Source: CAZVCJ01 sp964625745 (GTDB taxonomy: Bacteria > Chloroflexota > Anaerolineae > VGOG01). Taken from it: DNA of 12,419 bases. The notes beneath the pieces are model-generated. The model ran no database searches, was not told the origin of the DNA, and saw nothing but the letters and a program-made list of their open reading frames with translations. The translations under genes and the position numbers were made by a program. How positions within the stretch are numbered: position 1 is the first letter of the stretch; every line of letters begins with the position of its first letter. This document shows positions 7,201-11,815 of the stretch, piece by piece. The stretch spans positions 1 to 12,419 of the forward strand of contig CAZVCJ010000120.1 of assembly GCA_964625745.1 (NCBI GenBank), given 5' to 3'.

Positions 7201-7482
7201 CGGGTAGCTGTCTTCTTGCAGCCAGCATTCCACTTTGGTGATGAGGTCCTTGGGCAGGGGCGAGTCGTACAACCGCAGCCACATTTGATTCAGCAGGCCT
7301 ATGTTCTGGCCACGGCGCGACTGACCGATGAAAGCGTCCATCAGGGACTCAGCCGTGCCCGCGATCTCCCCGGCCAGAGAGACCAACCGGTGGGTCCCGT
7401 CTCCGTCCCTCGTGAAGAGGGTCTTGCGTGCATTCCCCCGATAGATCGGGGATTCCGCATGCAGCTTACCTTTCAGAATCAT
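4261..7482 (-). CDS. Giant multi-RAMP (Cas7-like) fusion protein with central helical segment
   Basis: 1073 residues. Typical single Cas7-type RAMPs are about 200-350, so this is a fusion. Three glycine-rich RAMP loops are visible: FWFGAGKSKGLGRVRL (164-178), IPVGGEKTSGFGWVKA (691-706) and NNRYLGFGSLRLRIL (1009-1023). Two loops of the Csm3/Cmr4 'GSSLKG' kind are present: VPGSTIKGAFR (565-575) and LPSRSIKGMLR (840-850). Each is preceded 22-25 residues earlier by an Asp (542, 820) that aligns by eye with the Csm3 target-cleaving Asp. Residues 1-30 hold a first strand, then SPIYRGNARK and TRDGDG. A further strand starts at 200. About 295-450 is helical and charged, where Cas7-11 has its Cas11 domain. 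The third part (785-1023) recalls TIGR03986-type RAMPs. The ATG has AAAGGAGG upstream. It overlaps the next gene by 17 bases. I infer an RNA-binding and possibly RNA-cleaving effector backbone; the guide and target are unknown. Confidence 0.78.
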   Translation of the reverse strand: MILKGKLHAESPIYRGNARKTLFTRDGDGTHRLVSLAGEIAGTAESLMDAFIGQSRRGQNIGLLNQMWLRLYDSPLPKDLITKVECWLQEDSYPRDRFFDLRMGIKLDEDRWAAEANANYKMETLFRNSVFDFALSVNETVLQQGENAAHLYYVLQELAEGRFWFGAGKSKGLGRVRLEMDLSSLLPEAPPSLHPGTNHLRIGLTFNATNPVMVGWNWGKVDPDVPSFAAIEGHLLVEAMRDLPDPIRERLAMGLAGPILNPEDWKHKFAEYLPRIIAIWLREQSIGEVETWVLPAAAAAKLGKGKYALSKTILEQIQPLVEQSFPSKEAADAAFGEALGEKANMAKRILKVMVQQRQTREQLNRQVWLEIANSLGLDVALEDRLAEQIQSEAALMEILTPACRGILFRLYQQVDHQITLLQSDAWVDAEIATREEHLRIKNMLLKRQIDEYQWGDPNLAPQGISPATWREFIDAHRRVRFHHMLHPQNLNKSITNDENMIAFLKGYRDHTRQELAQPHLIDFRAGGPSNREISRKYGKPYDTVFMRMLAWSPSSREQGAWEIYVPGSTIKGAFRKRATQVLRTLWGESAKTTDVLNHLFGAQRQRGLAFFSDAYLTDPLDPERAWCSMDGVKMNPETGQPLEATKHDYLFAYGDQLSFQLQVDVQDIEEQDLEAMSLLVHLLQDFQRGDIPVGGEKTSGFGWVKADVSRLTWLTADADGVGEKLFGKQSLSRDGLWQRLDLEGKAATNVLQAIYPLVPEQEVPPTPPRARAGFISHRAFGGYCGTLAVEAEVLTPLNIRESGEPSFRATLADGPVNGWDFFAMAPPEAAQRGPDKIYALPSRSIKGMLRHVYSIASDSREPSRDVSRLNPTDGLFGWVGRGPNQAIMGRVSFSFGLFEEPELAWFKVPYPYGNWQYTGSQWQSVADSPATRMLIGKTWRVFPHAPLAPIARQVEDFQPDTFQARYFRAILPGARARFTIRFWNLEEQELQRLIWCVGLEPELAHRMGNNRYLGFGSLRLRILPDSFLIDWTKRYAGEPEQGWQLPIQVDEWLKPEVVQHHTALQRALNAKQL

Positions 7483-7498
7483 GGCATCCTCCTTTGTT

Positions 7499-7614
7499 TT
7501 GGTCAGGTAGTCCTTGGTCGGGTGGTTGAGTGGTCAGGTGGTCCTTGGTCAGGTGGTCCTTGGTCAGGTAGTCCGAAACCCAAATTGGCCATCCGACCAC
7601 CTGACCATCCGACC
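7499..7614. repeat. 15-bp tandem repeats plus inverted copies in the leader of the RAMP operon
   Basis: About five units of the form TTGGTCAGGTRGTCC follow one another (7499-7513, a diverged unit 7514-7530, 7531-7544, 7545-7559, 7560-7574). After a short spacer comes GACCACCTGACC (7595-7606), the exact reverse complement of GGTCAGGTGGTC in two of the units (7532-7543, 7547-7558). The inverted part is itself flanked by CCATCCGACC-type words. The block fills most of the 165 bases between rtcA and the RAMP fusion, ending close to its Shine-Dalgarno, and could fold into a strong hairpin in the mRNA. There are no unique spacers, so it is not a CRISPR array. Confidence 0.75.
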
Positions 7615-7647
7615 ATAATTGTACATCAAAGTCAGTCGTCAGTCAAA

Positions 7648-8706
7648 TCACTTTGGCGCGAAAACACGCACTCTGCCCTTTTCTCCCTCCTCACCCTCTA
7701 TCTCAAACCTCACATCCAGGAATTGCTCCACCACCCAGACGTTGGTCAGCAAGTGCTGGGTGATTTCGCAGGTGGTGAAGGCTGACGGACCACGGGCCAG
7801 GGCCAGGGGGAGAATCAACTGGTCAGCCAGGTGCTTGTCCAGACAGGCGCCGCTCTGGTGATAGGCGATGAATTCGCGGCAGGCTTCCTCAGCCACCTTC
7901 TCGGCGGGCTTGCCGCGCTTTCCCGGAGAGGAGAAGCCGGCCGCTGTGTACTCATACTCGGCTACGAGGAAGACCGCAGTGCCCTGGCCTGGCGAGGGAG
8001 CATCAACGATCTCGATCTGAGGGTTGAAGCCCCACTTCTGCAGGTACCCCTCGGCCCGCTTCTTTTGCCTTTGGCCGATGTGGGCGGGAAGGTTGGAGGT
8101 GGCGGAGATGCCCCAGAGATGCTTCAACTCGCCCCGTTCAACCAGATCCAGGCCAGAGAGAGCGCTCTCCCCTCGGCCGCTGATCGTAGCAGTGATCTCC
8201 CCCCCACCTATCGGGTACCAGCCCCACTTCTCGATCTCGACTCGCGCTTCCAGGCCCGTGCGGGCCAGGGTGGGCAAATAGACGTGCTTGAGGTAGTGGA
8301 AGGGGGGACTCCAGGCCACGTGGGTGCCGCCTCGTATGGCGAGGCGGGATTGGCCAGGGGCAAGGGCCAGGGGCAGCAGCAAGGTCTGGAAGACGAGGCT
8401 GGTTGCGCCCGCGCTGCCGCCTTTGCGGGCCTCGGCTACATCGAAAGAGTATTCCCCGGCCTGGGGTGACGACTGAGGCCTGAAAGTCAAGGTCAGGGAG
8501 CCCAGCTCCGCTCCCTCCAGCTCGGCGTCGCAGATTTGAGCTATGGCCCAAACCCCTGTGAGATGTTGGGCCTGGAGACCTGGCTTGCGTCGTCTGGCGC
8601 GGATGTTCTCGATGCGAATGGGTTCGCCCAGGAGCGCGGAGAGGGTCAGTGAAGTGCGCAAGACCTGCCCGCCTCCCTCGCCATAAGCGCCGTTGATGAC
8701 TATCAT
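7648..8706 (-). CDS. rtcA: RNA 3'-terminal phosphate cyclase
   Basis: 352 residues, close to the family norm of 340 or so. RtcA uses ATP to turn an RNA 3'-phosphate into a 2',3'-cyclic phosphate through an enzyme-AMP intermediate. Family signatures are clear: INGAYGEGGGQVLRTSL (4-20), RARRRKPGLQAQHL (36-49), IRGGTHVAWSPPF (124-136), and HLADQLILPLALA (292-304). His292 in that last motif corresponds to the adenylated His309 of E. coli RtcA. The C-terminal QHLLTNVWVVEQFL is also typical. The ATG at 8706 is preceded by AGGTGAGGG. In E. coli rtcA is paired with rtcB (ligase) under rtcR; neither is in this window. Here its downstream neighbour is the RAMP operon, in the same direction, 165 bases away across the tandem-repeat leader. 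Readthrough is possible because I see no terminator. Confidence 0.95.
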   Translation of the reverse strand: MIVINGAYGEGGGQVLRTSLTLSALLGEPIRIENIRARRRKPGLQAQHLTGVWAIAQICDAELEGAELGSLTLTFRPQSSPQAGEYSFDVAEARKGGSAGATSLVFQTLLLPLALAPGQSRLAIRGGTHVAWSPPFHYLKHVYLPTLARTGLEARVEIEKWGWYPIGGGEITATISGRGESALSGLDLVERGELKHLWGISATSNLPAHIGQRQKKRAEGYLQKWGFNPQIEIVDAPSPGQGTAVFLVAEYEYTAAGFSSPGKRGKPAEKVAEEACREFIAYHQSGACLDKHLADQLILPLALARGPSAFTTCEITQHLLTNVWVVEQFLDVRFEIEGEEGEKGRVRVFAPK

Positions 8707-8754
8707 CGTCCCTCACCTGCTACTGTGCTTGTCATTGCGAGCCTTCCTGTGAAT

Positions 8755-8782
8755 ACCATACCACATTATCCCCAAAAGTCAA
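8755..8782 (-). promoter_or_regulatory. Candidate promoter for rtcA (and perhaps the RAMP operon)
   Basis: On the minus strand, TTGACT (8782-8777) is followed by a 16-base spacer and TATGGT (8760-8755), about 50 bases before the rtcA ATG. The leader contains GTCATTGCGAG (8731-8741), the same 11-base word as in the MITE-like element near 2293. Confidence 0.45.
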
Positions 8783-8793
8783 ATTGGCCCTTT

Positions 8794-8822
8794 TTGCGCT
8801 GAATCCGACTATAGTGTATAAT
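8794..8822 (+). promoter_or_regulatory. sigma70-type promoter for the Flp-type pilin gene
   Basis: TTGCGC (8794-8799), a 17-base spacer, and a perfect TATAAT (8817-8822), about 43 bases before the GTG start of the pilin. It diverges from the rtcA promoter. comF, hpf and the phosphatase lie downstream in the same direction. Confidence 0.65.
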
Positions 8823-8864
8823 TAGAGCAGCGTACCCTTTACCACCTGAACAGGAGGTCAAGAG

Positions 8865-9017
8865 GTGATACCATCTCTATCGAGTGAAGAAGGACAAGGG
8901 CTTATAGAGTATGCTCTGATCATAGTTTTGGTGGCCATAATCGTGATCGCCATCTTGCTGTTGCTGAGCGACCCGATCCAGGATTGGCTAAAGCAATTCA
9001 TGGACTTCATCAGTTAG
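8865..9017 (+). CDS. Flp/Fap-type (type IVb) prepilin
   Basis: A 50-residue small protein starting at GTG 8865, with a perfect AGGAGG (8852-8857) seven bases upstream and a strong promoter. A short charged leader ending SSEEG is followed by QGLIEYALI and then a hydrophobic run VLVAIIVIAILLLLL-like to about residue 34. This fits the type IVb prepilin motif: cleavage after Gly10 puts Glu at +5 and Tyr at +6, as in Flp pilins cut by TadV-like peptidases. The tail (DPIQDWLKQFMDFIS) is short and amphipathic. Such pilins assemble into Tad pili for adhesion. No tad or cpa assembly genes are present, so export machinery must be elsewhere. The pilin call is secure from the motif; its function in this organism is inferred. 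Confidence 0.88.
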   Translation: MIPSLSSEEGQGLIEYALIIVLVAIIVIAILLLLSDPIQDWLKQFMDFIS

Positions 9018-9036
9018 CTCTTTGTCTTCGCGCCCT

Positions 9037-9059
9037 CAGCGTGGGCTCCGCTGCGTTTT
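9037..9059 (+). terminator. Weak terminator-like hairpin after the pilin gene
   Basis: CAGCG (9037-9041) pairs with CGCTG (9049-9053) across a 7-base loop, followed by CG and TTTT. The stem is short and the U-tract brief, so it may only attenuate transcription into comF. Confidence 0.3.
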
Positions 9060-9101
9060 CCCCAATTTGTCGTCCCTGAAGCTTGGCAGGTCAAGGGTAA
9101 C

Positions 9102-9806
9102 TTGACGGCTGTAGACTTGGTACAGGAAATCAAAAGAAGTATCCTGGATCTGCTGTTCCCTCCTCGCTGCGTAGGCTGTCGAGAGATGGGCGTCTTACTC
9201 TGTGCCAGGTGCCGCGATGAGTTCGAGTTGATCGAACCACCCTTCTGCCCCCACTGTGGTCGCCCCAATCCCAATGGTCGCCTTTGCCCCCTTTGCCAAC
9301 GCGACCCGCTGCGAATAGACGGCGTTCGCTCTGTGGCCTACTTTGATGGAACCCTGCGTGAGGCCATTCACTGCTTTAAGTACTCCAACCTGCAAGATCT
9401 GGCCATTCCGTTGGGCAAGTTGATGAGCGACTATTGGGAGAAGAGCCCTCTCCCTGCTGAAATTATCGTCCCCGTGCCCTTGCATCCAGATCGGCTGCGC
9501 GAGCGTGGCTACAACCAGGCCACCCTCCTGGCCAGAGAGCTTGGGAAAAGCATCGGGCTACCCATCGCAGAGAACAGTTTGGCGCGTGTGCGGGCTACTC
9601 TTCCTCAAGTGGGATTGGGTGCTCAAGAGCGCAAGGAGAACGTTTACGACGCTTTCCGCTGCTCAAACGCGGAGTTGAAGGAGAAGCGAATCCTGCTGCT
9701 TGACGATGTCTGCACCACTGGCGCCACGTTGGAGGCATGCAGCATCGCCTTGCGGCAGGCTGGCGCTCGCTCCGTCTGGGCCTTTACCTTAGCCAGGGCC
9801 AGATGA
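9102..9806 (+). CDS. comF: ComF-family amidophosphoribosyltransferase-like protein
   Basis: 234 residues with the two-part ComF layout. Residues 20-67 carry four Cys pairs (Cys23/26, 34/37, 49/52, 62/65), the double-zinc-ribbon N-terminus. The rest is a type I phosphoribosyltransferase fold, with VPVPLHPDRLRERGYNQA (123-140) and the PRPP-binding loop LLLDDVCTTGATL (198-210). ComF helps bring single-stranded DNA into the cytoplasm during natural transformation in Bacillus and Haemophilus; in many bacteria without known competence its role is open. The start is not certain: TTG at 9102 has AAGGG only four bases upstream, and a TTG five codons later (9117) is an alternative. The next gene, hpf, begins 31 bases downstream; the comF-hpf order is common in bacteria. 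Confidence 0.92.
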   Translation: MTAVDLVQEIKRSILDLLFPPRCVGCREMGVLLCARCRDEFELIEPPFCPHCGRPNPNGRLCPLCQRDPLRIDGVRSVAYFDGTLREAIHCFKYSNLQDLAIPLGKLMSDYWEKSPLPAEIIVPVPLHPDRLRERGYNQATLLARELGKSIGLPIAENSLARVRATLPQVGLGAQERKENVYDAFRCSNAELKEKRILLLDDVCTTGATLEACSIALRQAGARSVWAFTLARAR

Positions 9807-9837
9807 ATGTACAACGAGAGAAGAAAGGAGATGTCGA

Positions 9838-10380
9838 ATGCAGTTGACAGTCCAGGGCAAGAACATCGAAGTCACCGATCGCTTACAGGAGTATATTGAG
9901 AGGAAAGTGGGCAAGCTGGACCGCTATTTGCCCACCATAACCGAGGCGCGGATGGAGCTCTCCGTCGAGGACGCCAGGAGCGCGAAGGATCGCCAGGTGG
10001 CCCAGTTGACCGTACGGAGCAAGGGCACGTTTTTGCGGGCCGAGGAGAGAACTGCTGACATGTTCACCTCCATTGATGCCGTCGTGGACAAGATGTACCG
10101 TCAGATTGTCCGCTATAAGGGCAAGCGCTATGGCCGGGGCCGTGGCCCAGGCGAGGCGCCGCCGGTGGAAGCGGACGAGTTCGAGGAGGAGGTGGCGCCC
10201 CGGATTGTTCGAACTAAGCGTTTTGAGGTATCCCCTATGGACGCAGAGGAAGCCGTCGAGCAAATGGAGCTCCTGGGTCACGACTTCTTCGTTTTCTTCA
10301 ACGTCAACACCAACGAGGTAAACGTCATTTATCGCCGCAAGGACGGCGATTACGGGCTGATCGAGCCGGAGCTGGCGTAG
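9838..10380 (+). CDS. hpf: Ribosome hibernation promoting factor, long form
   Basis: 180 residues, the length of long HPF. Residues 1-100 form the S30AE/YfiA domain (LTVQGKNIEVTDRLQEYIERKV at the start; MYRQIVRYKGKR near 86-97). This domain binds the small subunit in the mRNA/tRNA channel and silences ribosomes. A Pro/Glu-rich linker (103-120) leads to the C-terminal domain (121-180: IVRTKRFEVSPMDAEEAVEQ, LLGHDFFVFFNVNTNEVNVIYRRKDGDYGLIEP), which dimerises so that two 70S ribosomes join as a 100S particle. The ATG is preceded by AAAGGAG. It stands between comF and a phosphatase gene in a close row, so expression probably comes from the same message. Stationary-phase induction is usual for the family but no control site is seen here. 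Confidence 0.96.
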   Translation: MQLTVQGKNIEVTDRLQEYIERKVGKLDRYLPTITEARMELSVEDARSAKDRQVAQLTVRSKGTFLRAEERTADMFTSIDAVVDKMYRQIVRYKGKRYGRGRGPGEAPPVEADEFEEEVAPRIVRTKRFEVSPMDAEEAVEQMELLGHDFFVFFNVNTNEVNVIYRRKDGDYGLIEPELA

Positions 10381-10398
10381 ACGCCGAACAAAAAGCAA

Positions 10399-10860
10399 AT
10401 GAAGTCCATACTGTTCGTCTGCACGGGCAACATCTGCCGTTCGCCTATGGCGATGGGGCTTCTGCGGGAGAGACTGCATGAAGAGGGACTGGAGGGGGAG
10501 TACAGGGTGCACTCAGCGGGCGTGTGGGGGCTGAAGAGCCAGCCGCCCTCAGCCTACTCCCGCCAGATGATGGCACAGCGAGGCATTGACATAAGTGACC
10601 ACCGCAGCCACGACCTCACTCCGGAGGATGTGGAGGAGGCCGATCTCATCCTGACCATGGAGCGCGGGCAGGCTGAGGCCATCCGCCTGGAGTTCCCTCA
10701 GCACGCTCACAAAGTCTATTTGCTGAGCCAGATGATCGGGCGGCAGTACGAGATACGCGATCCCTACGGTGACTCTTTGCAAGAATATCGCCAATGCGCC
10801 GCCGAGATCGAAAGACTTATCGAGGAGGGCTATCCGCGTATGATGGAGTTGGTGGGCTGA
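10399..10860 (+). CDS. Low-molecular-weight protein-tyrosine phosphatase
   Basis: 153 residues. The P-loop VCTGNICRSP (7-16) gives the CX5R(S) signature with nucleophile Cys8 and Arg14. DPYGD (121-125) provides the general acid Asp121 at the expected place near the C-terminus. HSAG (38-41) and an LxxxxVEEADLILTM stretch are also typical. Such enzymes remove phosphate from tyrosine, often on kinases of polysaccharide export; some relatives dephosphorylate arginine or reduce arsenate. The Arg-Ser after the P-loop and the retained DP fit a phosphatase rather than an ArsC reductase. The gene starts 18 bases after hpf with only an A-rich leader (AAAAAGC), so translation may be weak or coupled. Substrate is unknown; YwlE-like arginine phosphatase activity cannot be excluded by eye. 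Confidence 0.93.
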   Translation: MKSILFVCTGNICRSPMAMGLLRERLHEEGLEGEYRVHSAGVWGLKSQPPSAYSRQMMAQRGIDISDHRSHDLTPEDVEEADLILTMERGQAEAIRLEFPQHAHKVYLLSQMIGRQYEIRDPYGDSLQEYRQCAAEIERLIEEGYPRMMELVG

Positions 10861-10888
10861 GTCAGATAGGAGACTAGCGCCGGCTGAG

Positions 10889-10979
10889 CGTCGCCCTGAG
10901 CTTGTCGAAGGGTAGGAGCGGGGCGACGTATCGAAGCCAAGCGGGTTGTGCCTTTGGACCCGCTCGCTGGTCTCGATAC
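10889..10979. repeat. Cluster of dispersed palindromes after the phosphatase gene
   Basis: Two adjoining inverted repeats. The first has arms CGTCGCCC (10889-10896) and GGGCGACG (10921-10928) around the dispersed core CCTGAGCTTGTCGAAGGG (10895-10912). The second has GTATCGA (10928-10934) with TCGATAC (10973-10979), and inside it AGCGGGT (10940-10946) with ACCCGCT (10958-10964). They share the base at 10928. This non-coding stretch, together with about 70 bases showing no feature and the terminator after it, fills 10861-11079. Confidence 0.6.
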
Positions 10980-11049
10980 ACTGTGCACTTGACCGACGCT
11001 CGCTGGCCTCATCAATGGCTAACCTGACAATCGTGCTCACGAAAGTCAA

Positions 11050-11079
11050 AGGGGAGACCGCCGAAGGTCTCCCCTTTTT
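11050..11079. terminator. Bidirectional rho-independent terminator between convergent genes
   Basis: AGGGGAGACC (11050-11059) pairs with GGTCTCCCCT around a GCCGAA loop, followed by a T run to 11079 and preceded by AAA. It serves the plus-strand comF-hpf-phosphatase unit. Read the other way, the A run before the stem gives a short U tract for the HNH gene. Confidence 0.88.
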
Positions 11080-11081
11080 CA

Positions 11082-11136
11082 TCTTCACCATCCTTCGATG
11101 AACTGTTCCCACTGTCTGTTGTCCTTCACGTATCGG
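11082..11136. repeat. 55-bp duplicate of the HNH gene 3' end, left side of the scaffold gap
   Basis: This stretch is identical over all 55 bases to 11237-11291 on the other side of the N run. On the minus strand it repeats the last codons and stop of the HNH gene (stop at 11087-11085). It looks like an unmerged contig-end overlap rather than a biological duplication. Confidence 0.85.
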
Positions 11137-11236
11137 NNNNNNNNNNNNNNNNNNNNNNNNNNNNNNNNNNNNNNNNNNNNNNNNNNNNNNNNNNNNNNNN
11201 NNNNNNNNNNNNNNNNNNNNNNNNNNNNNNNNNNNN
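11137..11236. other. Assembly gap of exactly 100 N
   Basis: A run of 100 Ns, the usual placeholder for a gap of unknown size. Because its flanks share a 55-bp identical end, the real distance is probably zero (the contigs overlap), and the sequence should probably be closed by merging 11082-11136 with 11237-11291. Confidence 0.95.
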
Positions 11237-11239
11237 TCT

Positions 11240-11755
11240 TCACCATCCTTCGATGAACTGTTCCCACTGTCTGTTGTCCTTCACGTATCGGCCAAAGAGG
11301 TACTTGCTCGTAGCGCGGGGCTCGTGGGGGTGTCGTAGCAACTGCATGTGGGCCTCCTGGAGAGCTCGGCCGCCCTTTCGATGGTTGCAGGCCGGGCACG
11401 CGCTCACCAGGTTTTCCCAACGATGCTGCCCCCCATGGTGGCGCGGAATGACGTGATCCACCGTCAAGGTCTTTGATTGGTGGCCGCAATACTGGCAGGT
11501 GTAGTTGTCTCGCCGGAAAATCTCTTTCTTGGTGAGCTTCACCCGGGGGCGAGGCCGCCGGATCGTGTAGGCCAGCTTTATCACCGACGGGCACAGGAAG
11601 GTGGTGGAAGGGGTGCGGATGACCCCGCGACTGTTCTCCAGGACTTCGGCCTTGCCCACTACGATCAAGGTCATGGCCCTCTTGACGTTGCAGACGTTCA
11701 GTGGTTCGTAGTCCAGGTTGAGGACAAGAACTGGGGAATCTAGCAGACCTCTCAA
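11240..11755 (-). CDS. HNH endonuclease-family protein
   Basis: 171 residues from a TTG at 11755. Residues 1-75 form a beta-rich N-terminal part (VLVLNLDYEPLNVCNVKRAM) typical of a widespread stand-alone HNH family. The nuclease core is at 82-130: CQYC (87-90), VDHVIPRHHGG (99-109), Asn115, then CPACNHRKGGR (120-130). This gives a zinc-supported beta-beta-alpha-metal fold with Asp100-His101, Asn115 and His125 in the expected order. Its cellular target is not known. A frame open to 11806 exists, but that longer start lies upstream of the -10 box. The TTG has a perfect AGGAGG five bases before it and lies about 25 bases downstream of the predicted transcript start. The 3' end is repeated across the scaffold gap, but the gene itself appears complete. 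Confidence 0.88.
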   Translation of the reverse strand: MRGLLDSPVLVLNLDYEPLNVCNVKRAMTLIVVGKAEVLENSRGVIRTPSTTFLCPSVIKLAYTIRRPRPRVKLTKKEIFRRDNYTCQYCGHQSKTLTVDHVIPRHHGGQHRWENLVSACPACNHRKGGRALQEAHMQLLRHPHEPRATSKYLFGRYVKDNRQWEQFIEGW

Positions 11756-11760
11756 CCGTA

Positions 11761-11766
11761 CCTCCT
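11761..11766 (-). promoter_or_regulatory. Shine-Dalgarno that fixes the HNH gene start
   Basis: AGGAGG on the minus strand, five bases before the TTG at 11755. An ATG overlapping its upstream side (11769) is in another frame and stops after five codons. Confidence 0.7.
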
Positions 11767-11786
11767 CATGGTTCTCAGCTAGGCCG

Positions 11787-11815
11787 ATTATAGCATGACC
11801 TGGCAATTAGGTCAA
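11787..11815 (-). promoter_or_regulatory. Near-consensus sigma70 promoter for the HNH gene
   Basis: TTGACC (11815-11810), a 17-base spacer and TATAAT (11792-11787) on the minus strand. The -35 box overlaps the stop codon (11814-11812) of the upstream glycosyltransferase gene, so HNH has its own start of transcription despite lying close behind it. Confidence 0.8.

Noticed and set aside
4261..7482. Calling the large protein Cas7-11 (gRAMP) outright
   Set aside because: It is shorter than known members, has only three clear glycine-rich loops, lacks a TPR-CHAT partner nearby, and the N-terminal motif does not match what I know of type III-E. It is kept as a resemblance only.
7499..7614. Possible CRISPR array before the RAMP operon
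   Set aside because: The units are 15 bases and directly adjacent, with no unique spacers of 30 or more bases. Units diverge and are followed by an inverted copy, as in a minisatellite.
8731..8741. Second full copy of the MITE-like element near rtcA
   Set aside because: Only the 11-base word GTCATTGCGAG is present, without the arms or the opposite end, so it may be a remnant or chance match.
10861..11049. Possible small gene between the phosphatase and the terminator
   Set aside because: Frames here are short or run through palindromic repeats without a ribosome site or motif. No tRNA or other RNA gene is recognised.
11085..11594. HNH-like frame running through the N run
   Set aside because: It arises from translating across Ns and the duplicated contig end; the continuous frame at 11240-11755 is the real gene.
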